This document shows positions 14,301-22,777 of a stretch of 27,714 nt of DNA, one piece after another. The translations under genes were made by a program, and so were the position numbers. The stretch is taken from positions 1 to 27,714 of the forward strand of contig CAZTSX010000028.1 in NCBI GenBank assembly GCA_964616825.1. Reading direction: 5' to 3'. Position 1 is the stretch's first letter. Each line of letters starts with the position of its first letter. A model generated the notes under the pieces. It saw only the letters and a program-made list of their open reading frames with translations, did no database searches and was not told the DNA's origin. The stretch comes from QYOJ01 sp964616825 (GTDB lineage Bacteria > Bacteroidota > Bacteroidia > Bacteroidales > FEN-979).

Positions 14301-14757
14301 CTCGTTTCCCAGGCCCAAAGTCTGTTGTAATAAAATAATAGGTGAAATCGGAATAGATATTCTTTTTGTGGGAGAAAGTCTTACTGGCTTCGTCAAAATT
14401 CCAGGCATCCGCCTCTTCTCCATAAAAAATAAAGTAATCGCCCGGATTAAACTGACCATCCCCGCCATCGATTACGATGATTGAATTTTCGAGGAGGTCA
14501 TCGATCCTGAATTGACTGTTCGTTTCCGGAAGCATCCCTCCCCCGTTTCCATAGAGGCGGATATCTGTTGGATTGAATGAAGCAGGATCCATTCCCAGTT
14601 GTACCAAGTCATCATATGTTACTTTATGGATTCCCGTTTGATTTACAGCGATCTTATACCAGTTACCGGTAGCGAGCACCGATTGATCTGCAAAGCCATT
14701 ACCGGCCAATCCAAGGACTGGTAATATGAGGAAGATAAGTAAGTAGAGTCTGGTCAT
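11359..14757 (-). CDS. C25 peptidase, type IX sortase PorU paralogue lacking the N-terminal domain
   Basis: The 1132-residue secreted protein has a signal peptide (about 1-23), then SVLATGNWYKIAVNQTGIHK, which aligns with residue 181 onward of the neighbouring PorU. The gingipain-type catalytic domain carries His642 (NYTGHGGEDAWS) and Cys676 (ITATCEFSRFDNPE), both present. The C-terminus has an Ig/FlgD-like fold (YAFPNPLRDGTTFTF and LNSGIYPYTVKFSG), and the protein ends in VIILR. PorU cleaves cargo signals and attaches the protein to the surface glycolipid. It starts 33 bases after the longer porU. Near 12496-12519 an AAC/AAT run encodes six Asn in a row, absent from the paralogue. Loss of the N-terminal domain and duplication suggest a specialised role. 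Confidence 0.9.
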   Translation of the reverse strand: MTRLYLLIFLILPVLGLAGNGFADQSVLATGNWYKIAVNQTGIHKVTYDDLVQLGMDPASFNPTDIRLYGNGGGMLPETNSQFRIDDLLENSIIVIDGGDGQFNPGDYFIFYGEEADAWNFDEASKTFSHKKNIYSDFTYYFITTDFGPGKRVLPVSYLDTTENYTTARFTDHLFHDVDERNLIRSGKIWVGEEFNELTNEWEFPFYFPNVVTTIPVSIKTFAVARSPNISTMYVYRDGDLIDQFTLDYTNPQSTGVFARPKLRETVSTLNQDHTTIKLVYELPTPASQAWLNYIEMVAQRHLKWVAPQLTFRDPNNIGENRLTKFILQDSPSNMTIWNISDPGQILSLQGIWSLPDSSYQFIFPTPDLVEFIAFDGSDFHSVLPVGPVANQNLHATQPAKLIIIAHPIFIEKAEQLADFHRTSTGISVVVAETEKIFAEFASGQPDLTAIRDFVRMLYLRAPETDKPKYILLFGDGSYDYKDRVPNNTNFVPTFQSDESFKFIATYVTDDYFGIMGEDDGQGSAGKLNLGMGRFPVSDQEQAEAVVSKIIHYAQKNDTIQSSWRNRMTFIADDEDTNLHLHQAEELCDIVEAKYPVFNVNKIYLDAYQLVNTPSGPRYPAVNMAINKAVKDGNLILNYTGHGGEDAWSDEKVLTIPDIEGWTNADMLPVFITATCEFSRFDNPERFSAGEMVIVKPEAGAIAIYTTTRLALATSNFKLDTSFFRNLMNRDENGEYLRMGDLLRISKNNNNNNKNIRNFVLLGDPAQSIAFPEYNVVTTSINGKPVDANPDTLLGLSVVSVTGEVRDQTGNKAVGFNGTLTAKVFDKPVTYRTLANQSKSYKEYFKLQNELLSDGPATIENGDFSFSFVVPQEISPYFGFGKISYYACSSSSDGNGYDDNVIIGGKDPSVNPDNQGPDISIYLDTRDFISGGRTGFTPLLLVDLFDEDGINHVGLGLGHEILAAIDDDWSRAIVLNPYYTPLSNQFQAGSVAYPLSNLSIGRHTLTIRAWDMFNNSSETTIIFYVFDQATIDVTNVYAFPNPLRDGTTFTFRPEPGNGRMDVQIDVFTITGQPVKHFDLSVAENWGQPIQVYWDGTNQNGMKLNSGIYPYTVKFSGEKGSFAQTSNKVIILR

Positions 14758-14790
14758 AGTTCCTCGCTTTCAGGCATGCAATAATATTAG

Positions 14791-17700
14791 TTAACGGATC
14801 ACAACGAGCTTTGCAGTTGCATGATTGATAGATCCATCAGGTAGTTTTAAGACAGCGCGATAGACATAGGTTCCTGTACAAACTTTCCGGCCGGTGTCAC
14901 CTGTCCCATCCCAAACGATCGGATTCACACGGTATCCAGTGACAAATTGTGTCTCTTTGATGGTGCGGATATGCTTTCCAAATATCGTGTAGATCTGGAT
15001 CTCGATCTCCATGTTCGTGTTCGATTGATTGGTCTCAAAAGAGAAGGTGGTCTTTTCCTGAAAGGGATTCGGGTAATTATACAAATGATCCAGGATAAAC
15101 TCCTGTGAGTTCACGACCACGAAACTGATTACCGCCTCAGATGAGTTGTTGAAGACATCCCAAACCTTCAGTCTGATGGTGTGCCGTCCTTCCGGCACAT
15201 TAAAGTAAGGAAAGGTAATCCAGCCACTCTGATAGGTGTCCAGATCTGCAACATAATAGTCGTTCAGGATCTGTGGTTTTCGCGTCTCCTCATCAAGCAC
15301 AGCTGTTATGTCATGTCCGATCCCGTTGCCAACTGTATTGATCCCCGATTCATCTGTAACATATGCCAGTAACACCGGATTCTGATTGGTTATCCCACCG
15401 GGAATAAATTCTGTATCGTTCATGTATAGTGTGATGGTCGGTCCCTCGTCATCAACGATTGAAAGTGGATTAAATCCTCCAACAACGATTGAGTCATCGA
15501 AACCATTAGCATCAGTAGTAGCGTTTCGGGCATAATAACTTATTTTACCCTTTCCATACTTGTAGGCGATATCTTTGGGTACAATGAAATCAAAACTGAA
15601 CTGCCCCCCTGTCACTTGAACTTTCCCCTTGTATATCTGGTTTTTCTGAACAAAAAATTCGATCGGTATATCGCCGTCATTTCCAAGTGTCATGATCTCT
15701 GATGGCTTGTCAAAAACTGTTGGAAAAACAAGACCGTTAAAATCTTCAGCAAGTTGTCCATTATCAAACCGAACCTCTCCTGAGATTGTGATTTCAGATA
15801 ATGCCATCAGCGTATCACTGGAAATTGAGGTCGTAACCACATTGATCTTTGGATAGGCCATCTTCAGGGCCGGATCTCCAAGTAATACGAATTTTCTTGT
15901 GTTTGCTGATGAAGAGGTGTTGTTCTTGGCTTCCAGGATCAGGTCTCCCATTCGCAGATATTCTCCATCGACTTTATTGAATGCTACATTGTAAAAATTT
16001 GTTGCCAGGGCAAAGTTGCTCCCTGCAAAAGTGGGGCGGGTGGTGGTAAACAATGCGATCCCCCCTCCATTTGGATTCAGAAATACCCACTCACCGGCTG
16101 AAACCCGCTCAGGGTCGTCATACCGGCTAAACTCACAGGTAGCCGTAACAAAAACCGGCATGTTGTCTATGTTAGTCCAGGCTCTGATGTCCGGAACCTC
16201 CAGCACACGTTCATGAGCCCAGCCTAACTCGCCTCCGTGTCCCGTATAATTTACAATCAACGCTCCTTTATCCATTCGTTTGGTGATGGCTTCATTGACT
16301 TCAGGGGCGCGTTGTCCACCGGGGGTTGAGATCTGCTTGTACGCATCAAGGTAGATCTTGTCTATGTTATAGACCGGATGTTGGGCAGAAATCATATCCG
16401 TCAGGTCTTCTACCTGGTTCATATGTAGATTGCCGTCACCATCATCAGCAACAAAACAGGCTACGTTCCGCCAATCATTTTTAACAGAATCACTGTTAGA
16501 GCAATAGTGAAGGATCTTATCCACAGCCTGCGTCGCTTCTGTAATATTCATGACCGGCAACCGGCCGACACCCAGGTCGAGACTTCCACCTGTTCCCTGT
16601 CCTTCATTTTCATCCAGCAGTGCGAAGAAATCATCCGTTACATAGGAATCAATCGGATCAAGTGATTCGGGAGATTCATATGTAATGACAAAATTGGTGT
16701 TATTCTCTTCCCGGTTCTTATAATCGTATGATGCATCTCCAAACAGCAACAGGTATTTAGGCTCATCTCCTGCAGGAGCCCTGTCATACATCATCCTGAT
16801 GAAATCACGAATCGAAGATAGATCCTGTGCCCCGGAAGAAAACTCATTAAATATTTTTTGCGGTGTGGTAATCAGCACATCCATTTCGTTTTTTTCGCGG
16901 TGAAATTGTGCCAGGCGATCTGCTTGACTAACAAAGGCAGGGTGAGAGACAATAACATAATCGTAGTTCCCTGCACCGTGCAGATCCTGGTTCTCCACAT
17001 GACCGATATATTCAGGTTTCAGATAACCTGATCCGTCAAATGCAATAAACTCTGTCAACGTATCTGTCGGGATTCTGAACGTACATATGTTGCCAGTAAA
17101 ACTGTGCTGGATATCCAGCACGTTCCCCGGATCGCTCACATCCCAGATAAATACCTTTTGCCCCTGTGTGGAGAGGCGGAATTCAGAGATCTGGCCACTT
17201 CCTCCGGATTTAACAGATCTGAAACTCATCTGGCTACCACTCATGGCAAGATTTCTCATCGCATTAATTTCAAGGTAGTTCAAATACCCTGTAGCTGAAC
17301 TATTGGATTTGTGGTACGTAAGTTGAATATCAATCATTGGTTTCGAAACGGAAAGGCTGCCCTGCTCAATCTTTTGTCTTGCATAGGTAGCCAGAAATTC
17401 TCCGGAAACCTGAGGAATAGAGACATTGAAAAGAGATCCACCGTTTACGGAGACATTAAATCCACTTGCACCACTAGTCGAGCGTGCAGCCAGGAAGGCT
17501 GTTACATACACAGGTGAAGCCAGGTCCAGGTTAGGAAACGCAAACGAATAATTACGTGTCAGGGTAACATCAAAGTATTCCATATCAAACCACTCCCGTC
17601 CCGATTTGATCAGGTTAATATCGTCCTTTTCATAATAAGCATAATCGTTAAACCGTGTGATGATGTGAGTTGGAGGTTGAGAAGTACTGGTTTCCTGGGT

Positions 17701-18624
17701 CAATCGCTTCCCGTTTGTTCCGCCGAAAGTCAGAAAATAGTATGTGTAATCTGAATAGATATTTTTTCGATGCTTGAATAATCCGTCGACAGGATTATAA
17801 TTCCAGACAGTCTGCCCCTCTCCGTAGAAGAGGATGTAATCGCCCTGGTTAAACTGGCCATCCTCTTCACCTATCACCAGGAGAGATAACTCCCGCAGGT
17901 CGTCAATGCGGGGAGCGCTGTTGGCTTCAGGGAGCATCCCACCACCATTCCCGTGAATTTGAATCGTTCTTGGGTCTATCAATGATGGATCAATATCTGA
18001 ATTGATTAAATCATCATACGAGAGCATGTGGACCCCGTTGGAGGAGGTGGCAAACTTATACCATAGTCCGTTTGCCAGGACAGAATGTTCTGTATATGAA
18101 TTCAAGGAGCGTGGCGAGGCACTGCCATCGGTAACACTTAATGTATATGATAGTTTGAACGAAACCACCTTTTCAATCATTCCACTCATCGGGTCTCTTC
18201 TGAAAGGCAAAAATAAGATCTCAAGAAAAGGCTTCTTCCGCTGCAAAACGATCTCTGCTTCAGGCTGAATAACCACAGGAATCTCCAACACATCTTCAAT
18301 AGCAAGTATCTCCAATGGAGTCAGTTGTTGATAAACCAGAGAAGATAAGGTTATATCCTGAACTTTCAGGTTCAGATCCCGCAGTTGCGATTTGTAGAAA
18401 TAGATTGGGAGTCTGCCAGTTGCATCTGCCATTCCTGAACCGGAAAAAGAGAGCATCATGATAAATTCCCCCGGGCTCACTTCTATTCTTTCAACAGGAT
18501 GCCATTGCAACGTTTTCTGAATTGAAACCTCAGGTATTGCATGATTTCCAGGTTCCTGTGCACGAATGGTAACCGTATTGAAAAGCAGAACGAAAATCAA
18601 ATAAATGGTCTGGTATCTATTCAT
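14791..18624 (-). CDS. porU: Type IX secretion system sortase PorU
   Basis: The 1277-residue C25-family protein has a signal peptide (MNRYQTIYLIFVLLFNTVTI, cleavage near AQ). An extra N-terminal domain (about 24-180) comes before the part shared with its paralogue. The central gingipain-like domain carries His796 (NYTGHGGELGWA) and Cys830 (VTATCEFSRYDDPE). The C-terminal Ig/FlgD-like domain holds YNYPNPFQEKTTFSF and CTGTYVYRAVLKL. It is the cell-surface transpeptidase of the T9SS, acting with PorV. The ATG at 18624 is preferred over one at 18696, because it begins a classic signal peptide. It heads a minus-strand series with the second porU and porV, and is divergent from porP/sprF. Confidence 0.92.
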   Translation of the reverse strand: MNRYQTIYLIFVLLFNTVTIRAQEPGNHAIPEVSIQKTLQWHPVERIEVSPGEFIMMLSFSGSGMADATGRLPIYFYKSQLRDLNLKVQDITLSSLVYQQLTPLEILAIEDVLEIPVVIQPEAEIVLQRKKPFLEILFLPFRRDPMSGMIEKVVSFKLSYTLSVTDGSASPRSLNSYTEHSVLANGLWYKFATSSNGVHMLSYDDLINSDIDPSLIDPRTIQIHGNGGGMLPEANSAPRIDDLRELSLLVIGEEDGQFNQGDYILFYGEGQTVWNYNPVDGLFKHRKNIYSDYTYYFLTFGGTNGKRLTQETSTSQPPTHIITRFNDYAYYEKDDINLIKSGREWFDMEYFDVTLTRNYSFAFPNLDLASPVYVTAFLAARSTSGASGFNVSVNGGSLFNVSIPQVSGEFLATYARQKIEQGSLSVSKPMIDIQLTYHKSNSSATGYLNYLEINAMRNLAMSGSQMSFRSVKSGGSGQISEFRLSTQGQKVFIWDVSDPGNVLDIQHSFTGNICTFRIPTDTLTEFIAFDGSGYLKPEYIGHVENQDLHGAGNYDYVIVSHPAFVSQADRLAQFHREKNEMDVLITTPQKIFNEFSSGAQDLSSIRDFIRMMYDRAPAGDEPKYLLLFGDASYDYKNREENNTNFVITYESPESLDPIDSYVTDDFFALLDENEGQGTGGSLDLGVGRLPVMNITEATQAVDKILHYCSNSDSVKNDWRNVACFVADDGDGNLHMNQVEDLTDMISAQHPVYNIDKIYLDAYKQISTPGGQRAPEVNEAITKRMDKGALIVNYTGHGGELGWAHERVLEVPDIRAWTNIDNMPVFVTATCEFSRYDDPERVSAGEWVFLNPNGGGIALFTTTRPTFAGSNFALATNFYNVAFNKVDGEYLRMGDLILEAKNNTSSSANTRKFVLLGDPALKMAYPKINVVTTSISSDTLMALSEITISGEVRFDNGQLAEDFNGLVFPTVFDKPSEIMTLGNDGDIPIEFFVQKNQIYKGKVQVTGGQFSFDFIVPKDIAYKYGKGKISYYARNATTDANGFDDSIVVGGFNPLSIVDDEGPTITLYMNDTEFIPGGITNQNPVLLAYVTDESGINTVGNGIGHDITAVLDEETRKPQILNDYYVADLDTYQSGWITFPYFNVPEGRHTIRLKVWDVFNNSSEAVISFVVVNSQEFILDHLYNYPNPFQEKTTFSFETNQSNTNMEIEIQIYTIFGKHIRTIKETQFVTGYRVNPIVWDGTGDTGRKVCTGTYVYRAVLKLPDGSINHATAKLVVIR

Positions 18625-18744
18625 ATATCTATACTTCAATATACATGATGGATAAAGAACGATTTTTCCAACACCATATTGCCACACCGAAATCATATAT
18701 TTTCAATCTGGCAGTTTCCCACAATAACCTGTCTCTTTTTTTCG

Positions 18745-18752
18745 TATTATTG
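18745..18752 (+). promoter_or_regulatory. Putative -7 box ahead of porP/sprF
   Basis: TATTATTG differs by one base from TAnnTTTG and lies 41 bases ahead of the chosen start. It is in the divergent spacer shared with porU. Confidence 0.3.
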
Positions 18753-18793
18753 TCGTCCAAAAATGCAGGATGTTCTATATATATAGACCCGGA

Positions 18794-19786
18794 ATGGTAA
18801 AAAAAGTTGTCTATACCTGTTTATTTCTTACCTTGATTGCGGCAACAAAACTTTCTGCCCAGGATCCCCAGTTTTCACAATTCTATGCCAATCCATTATA
18901 CCTGAATCCTGCATTAACGGGAGCCCCGATCTGCCCCCGCCTTATCGCTAACTATCGAAACCAGTGGCCATCAGTGGAAAACGCTTTCATCACCTACAAT
19001 GCATCATACGATCAATATGTTGAGTTTCTTCACGGTGGAGTGGGATTGCTTTTTACTGCCGACAGAGCAGGTGGTGGTAACCTCAACACAACGATGATCA
19101 GCCTGTTATACACATATAAGTTCAATATTACCAGCCGGATCTATGCGAGTGCTGGGGTACAGGTCGGTTATTATCAGCGAAGGCTTGTTTGGGAGAATCT
19201 TTTGTTCGAGGATATGATCGATCCGCAGAGTGGATTTGTCCTTCCTACTTCTGAGAAGCAACCGGATCAATCCAGAGTGGGCGTGCCTGATTTCTCCGCC
19301 GGGATCTTTATCGGATATGAGGACATCATTTATGGTGGCCTTTCCGTATCACATTTGACACAGCCTAACATTGGTTTTTACTCAGATAACACGTCCCAGT
19401 TATATATGAAGATCACGGTCCATGCCGGATCCGTAATCAACCTGAGAAAAGGGGGAGACTACGATGAGGATAAAGAGTTCTCTATCTCGCCTAATATTCT
19501 CTATCAACAGCAGTTCAAGTATCATCAGCTGAATGTAGGTTTCTATCTTACGTTTGATCCGATCATTGGCGGATTATGGTTCCGGCATAACTTCGAAAAT
19601 GCCGATGCGGTAATTCCTTTTGTCGGGATTCACTACAAGAACCTGCGTGTAGGATACAGTTACGATATCACTCTAAGTAATCTGAAAGGCGCATCGGGCG
19701 GGGCTCACGAAGTATCTGCATCCTGGCAATTCCCATGTATTGAAAAAAGAAGACGGATCAGAGCAATAAAATGTCCCAGATTTTAG
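18794..19786 (+). CDS. PorP/SprF family type IX secretion membrane protein
   Basis: The 330-residue product has a signal peptide ending in LSAQ and the family opening DPQFSQFYANPLYLNPALTG. Repeated aromatic beta strands follow and fit an outer-membrane barrel. PorP/SprF proteins work with the GldK/L/M/N core and help secrete or anchor specific adhesins such as SprB. The ATG at 18794 starts a normal signal peptide; an upstream in-frame ATG at 18770 is possible. It is divergent from porU and ahead of gldJ, which has its own -7 box. Confidence 0.93.
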   Translation: MVKKVVYTCLFLTLIAATKLSAQDPQFSQFYANPLYLNPALTGAPICPRLIANYRNQWPSVENAFITYNASYDQYVEFLHGGVGLLFTADRAGGGNLNTTMISLLYTYKFNITSRIYASAGVQVGYYQRRLVWENLLFEDMIDPQSGFVLPTSEKQPDQSRVGVPDFSAGIFIGYEDIIYGGLSVSHLTQPNIGFYSDNTSQLYMKITVHAGSVINLRKGGDYDEDKEFSISPNILYQQQFKYHQLNVGFYLTFDPIIGGLWFRHNFENADAVIPFVGIHYKNLRVGYSYDITLSNLKGASGGAHEVSASWQFPCIEKRRRIRAIKCPRF

Positions 19787-19816
19787 TTATATATATCACA
19801 TTTTGGGAGATTTTAC

Positions 19817-19824
19817 TATTTTTG
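19817..19824 (+). promoter_or_regulatory. Bacteroidota -7 box ahead of gldJ
   Basis: TATTTTTG matches TAnnTTTG and lies 34 bases ahead of the gldJ ATG. No -33 TTTG is seen at proper spacing. Confidence 0.45.
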
Positions 19825-19858
19825 CCAAGTAATTTCATGAAAAAGTAACAATAATCAC

Positions 19859-21328
19859 ATGAAACTTCAACGAATTTTTCAATTCAGTATCCTGATTGTT
19901 GCTGTTTTGAGTATGGTTTCCTGTAAGAAAGAGACCTCCAGCACAACTGGCTGGGCTTACAATGATCCCAAGAACGGGGGATTTGAAGTCAACTCTTTTC
20001 AGCAACAGCAAACCGGTCCGGGACTGGTTTTCATTGAGGGTGGAACATACACCATGGGGCAAACCCAGGATGATGTAATGTATGAATGGAATAATCAACC
20101 ACGGCGTGTCACAGTCGCCAGCTTCTACCTGGATGAAATAGAGGTACGTAACCTGGACTATCTTGAATACCTCTACTGGCTCCACAGGGTATATAGTGCT
20201 GACTACCCGGGAGTTTATCGAAAAGCGCTGCCCGACACACTTGTCTGGCGGAACAAACTGGCTTACAACGAACCATTGGTTGAGTATTACTTCCGCCATC
20301 CGGCATACCGCAACTATCCCGTTGTCGGAATCACATGGATCCAGGCAGGCGATTACTGTGCATGGAGAACTGACCGGGTCAATGAGATGCTGCTGATCAA
20401 AAAAGGCATTCTGGCAATGGACCCCGCCCAGAAAAACGAAAACAACTTCAACACAGAAGCCTACCTTGCCGGACAGTATGAAGGGCTGGTCGACAAACCA
20501 ATGCCAGATTTGAATCCAACCGGAACCGGTTCCAGGAAAGTGAAAATGGAAGATGGAATCATGCTTCCCAGATATCGCCTTCCAACCGAAGCCGAGTGGG
20601 AGTATGCTGCCCTTGGCCTGATTGGAAACACACTGTATGAACGAGTTGTTGAAAGAAAGAACTATCCCTGGAACGGTAACTATGTACGTACCAGTGAATC
20701 AAGATATTATGGAAGTTTCATGGATAACTTCAAAAGAGGAAGAGGAGACTATATGGGCGTGGCCGGAAACCTCAATGACGGTGCCGATATCCCCGCTCCG
20801 TGCGGCTCTTACTTCCCCAACGATTATGGCCTTTATAACATGGGTGGTAATGTGAGCGAATGGGTACTTGATGTATATCGTCCTCTCAACTCCTATTATG
20901 TAGCCGGATTAAGGCCTTTTCGCGGGAATGTATTCATGACCCAGGTTACCGATGAAGAGGGTTACCTGGCTGAGAAAGACAGCCTGGGACGGATGAAGTA
21001 CCGTCAGGTTTCGCCTGCAGAAGCCGCTAACCGGAAAAACTATCGCTCATCCGATGTGATTAACTACCTGGATGGTGATTATGAATCGTTGATCAATGAA
21101 GAAGATTGGACGAAAGAGCCTGACAGCCTATCCACTGATCTGATGTATCAGTATGGTGTCACCTCATTGATCACCGACAGGGCCAGAGTCTATAAAGGCG
21201 CATCCTGGAAAGATCCTGCCTACTATCTGAGCCCAAGCACTCGTCGTTTCCTTGACGAAGGAGAAGCCACCGATGCCATCGGTTTCCGTTGTGCGATGAC
21301 ACGGGTTGGCGGTGAATATCCAAAATAA
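19859..21328 (+). CDS. gldJ: Gliding motility lipoprotein GldJ
   Basis: The 489-residue lipoprotein has a lipobox ending in VSC (Cys22). It has an FGE-sulfatase (SUMF1) fold: FIEGGTYTMGQTQDD, FYLDEIEVRNLDYLEYL, PVVGITWIQAGDYCAWR, RLPTEAEWEYAALG, LYNMGGNVSEWVLDVYRP, KGASWKDPAYYL and AIGFRCAMTRVGGEYPK. In Flavobacterium GldJ is needed for gliding and T9SS function and stabilises GldK. The fold is not enzymatic in this role. Its place beside porP/sprF, porU and porV repeats the known porV-porU-gldJ neighbourhood. murF starts 25 bases after its stop, so the two are probably cotranscribed. Confidence 0.93.
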   Translation: MKLQRIFQFSILIVAVLSMVSCKKETSSTTGWAYNDPKNGGFEVNSFQQQQTGPGLVFIEGGTYTMGQTQDDVMYEWNNQPRRVTVASFYLDEIEVRNLDYLEYLYWLHRVYSADYPGVYRKALPDTLVWRNKLAYNEPLVEYYFRHPAYRNYPVVGITWIQAGDYCAWRTDRVNEMLLIKKGILAMDPAQKNENNFNTEAYLAGQYEGLVDKPMPDLNPTGTGSRKVKMEDGIMLPRYRLPTEAEWEYAALGLIGNTLYERVVERKNYPWNGNYVRTSESRYYGSFMDNFKRGRGDYMGVAGNLNDGADIPAPCGSYFPNDYGLYNMGGNVSEWVLDVYRPLNSYYVAGLRPFRGNVFMTQVTDEEGYLAEKDSLGRMKYRQVSPAEAANRKNYRSSDVINYLDGDYESLINEEDWTKEPDSLSTDLMYQYGVTSLITDRARVYKGASWKDPAYYLSPSTRRFLDEGEATDAIGFRCAMTRVGGEYPK

Positions 21329-21353
21329 AGAGAGCTGTTGACAGCTTTCTCCT

Positions 21354-22643
21354 ATGATTGAAAACCTATACAGGATCTTTCAGAAACACCCGGTCATTAC
21401 TACAGATAGCCGGAAAGTATCTCCTGAATCCATTTTCTTTGCGTTAAAAGGTGAAAACTTCAATGGGAACAAGTTTGCAGATAATGCGCTGCAAGAGGGC
21501 GCTGCCTATGTTGTTGTTGATGAACCAGCCAGTGGAAAAGATGATCGATACCTGCTGACAGACGATGTTTTATCTACGCTACAGGAACTGGCTCAATACC
21601 ATCGCGAAAAACTAGCTATCCCGATTATTGCTATCACCGGAAGCAATGGAAAAACCACTACCAAAGAGTTGATCCATGCCACCCTGTCTCAAAAATATCG
21701 CACCTACTCTACTTCCGGCAATCTGAACAACCATATAGGTGTACCGTTAACTCTTCTCTCCATTCAACCGGATACGGAGATCGCTGTTGTGGAGATGGGG
21801 GCGAATCATTCCGGAGAGATCGCATTCCTCTGCAACATGGCCAAGCCAACCCACGGATTGATCACCAACATCGGGAAGGCGCACCTGGAAGGGTTTGGAA
21901 GCCTGGAAGGAGTTGTGCATGCTAAAACCGAACTCTATGACTTCTTGAGAAAGGGAGACGGAACCGTTTTCATCAATGCAGAAGACTCCCTGCTCATGGA
22001 TCATGCAGAAGGCTTAACCAAAATAAAGTATGGATTCAATCCCGAAGCGGCTGTCTCCGGAAATGTGATTCCCGGATCTGATTACCTTGAGTTAGAGCTG
22101 ACAATCAAAAATCAAAAGAGCCAGTTGATCAGTTCAAGCCTCTTTGGAAAATACAATGAATTGAATATCCTGGCTGCTGCCTCTGTCGGAGATTATTTCG
22201 ATATTCCGGCTAACATGATTGCGTCAGCAATGAATACATACCGGCCGGACAATAACCGATCTCAGATTAAGCAGACAGAACAGAACCTGCTGATTCTTGA
22301 CGCGTACAACGCCAACCCCAGCAGCATGTCGTTGGTATTAAAGGAATTTATGGGAACCATTGGCTCCAGGAAGATGGCCATCCTGGGAGATATGCTGGAA
22401 GTTGGCGCCACTGCTGATGAAGAGCATCAAAAGATCCTGATCCTCCTGGAGGAATTGGACCTCTCTCAAGTCATTCTGGTTGGGCCTGTTTTTTCACAAC
22501 TTAATACCAACCCCAACTGGCAATGTTTTGAAACCAGCGAACTGGCTAAAGAGTGGATTCTAAGAAATAATATTGAAAATACAACTATTCTGCTCAAAGG
22601 CTCCCGGGCCATCCGACTGGAAAAAATCGTAGAATGCTTATAG
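21354..22643 (+). CDS. murF: UDP-N-acetylmuramoyl-tripeptide--D-alanyl-D-alanine ligase
   Basis: This cytosolic Mur ligase adds D-Ala-D-Ala to the peptidoglycan precursor. It has the N-terminal UDP-binding motif TDSRKVSPESIFFALKGENF and the ATP loop AITGSNGKTTTKELI (about 93-107). HIGVPLTLLS, VEMGANHSGEI and the C-domain sequence LILDAYNANPSSM and LGDMLEVG follow. The 429 residues are full length. The gldJ-murF spacer holds a short AGCTGT/ACAGCT inverted repeat. The spacer after the stop is filled by heptamer and decamer arrays leading to anmK. Confidence 0.97.
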   Translation: MIENLYRIFQKHPVITTDSRKVSPESIFFALKGENFNGNKFADNALQEGAAYVVVDEPASGKDDRYLLTDDVLSTLQELAQYHREKLAIPIIAITGSNGKTTTKELIHATLSQKYRTYSTSGNLNNHIGVPLTLLSIQPDTEIAVVEMGANHSGEIAFLCNMAKPTHGLITNIGKAHLEGFGSLEGVVHAKTELYDFLRKGDGTVFINAEDSLLMDHAEGLTKIKYGFNPEAAVSGNVIPGSDYLELELTIKNQKSQLISSSLFGKYNELNILAAASVGDYFDIPANMIASAMNTYRPDNNRSQIKQTEQNLLILDAYNANPSSMSLVLKEFMGTIGSRKMAILGDMLEVGATADEEHQKILILLEELDLSQVILVGPVFSQLNTNPNWQCFETSELAKEWILRNNIENTTILLKGSRAIRLEKIVECL

Positions 22644-22655
22644 GAATAATATGCA

Positions 22656-22711
22656 GATGTCGGATACCAGATACGAGATTCGAGTTGCGAGATACGGGAT
22701 ATGCGATTAAT
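22656..22711 (+). repeat. Heptamer array between murF and anmK
   Basis: There are eight consecutive period-7 units without gaps: GATGTCG, GATACCA, GATACGA, GATTCGA, GTTGCGA, GATACGG, GATATGC, GATTAAT. The array is purine-rich in the mRNA sense and starts 13 bases after the murF stop. Confidence 0.92.
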
Positions 22712-22729
22712 AAAATAAAATGAAGATGA

Positions 22730-22777
22730 CAATAATGGCAATAATGTGCAATAATGTGCAATAATGAGCAATATATC
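22730..22777 (+). repeat. Decamer tandem repeat overlapping the anmK start
   Basis: CAATAATGG is followed by CAATAATGTG, CAATAATGTG, CAATAATGAG and a decaying CAATATATC. Each unit holds an ATG in a shifting frame; the one at 22754 opens anmK and reads MCNNEQYIIG. Confidence 0.85.

Noticed and set aside
18625..18696. Upstream extension of the long porU to an ATG at 18696
   Set aside because: It would place 24 unrelated residues before a perfect signal peptide starting at 18624 and run into the divergent promoter region.
22656..22711. CRISPR-like repeat array
   Set aside because: Units are 7 bases with no spacers and no cas genes nearby; this is a simple degenerate tandem array.
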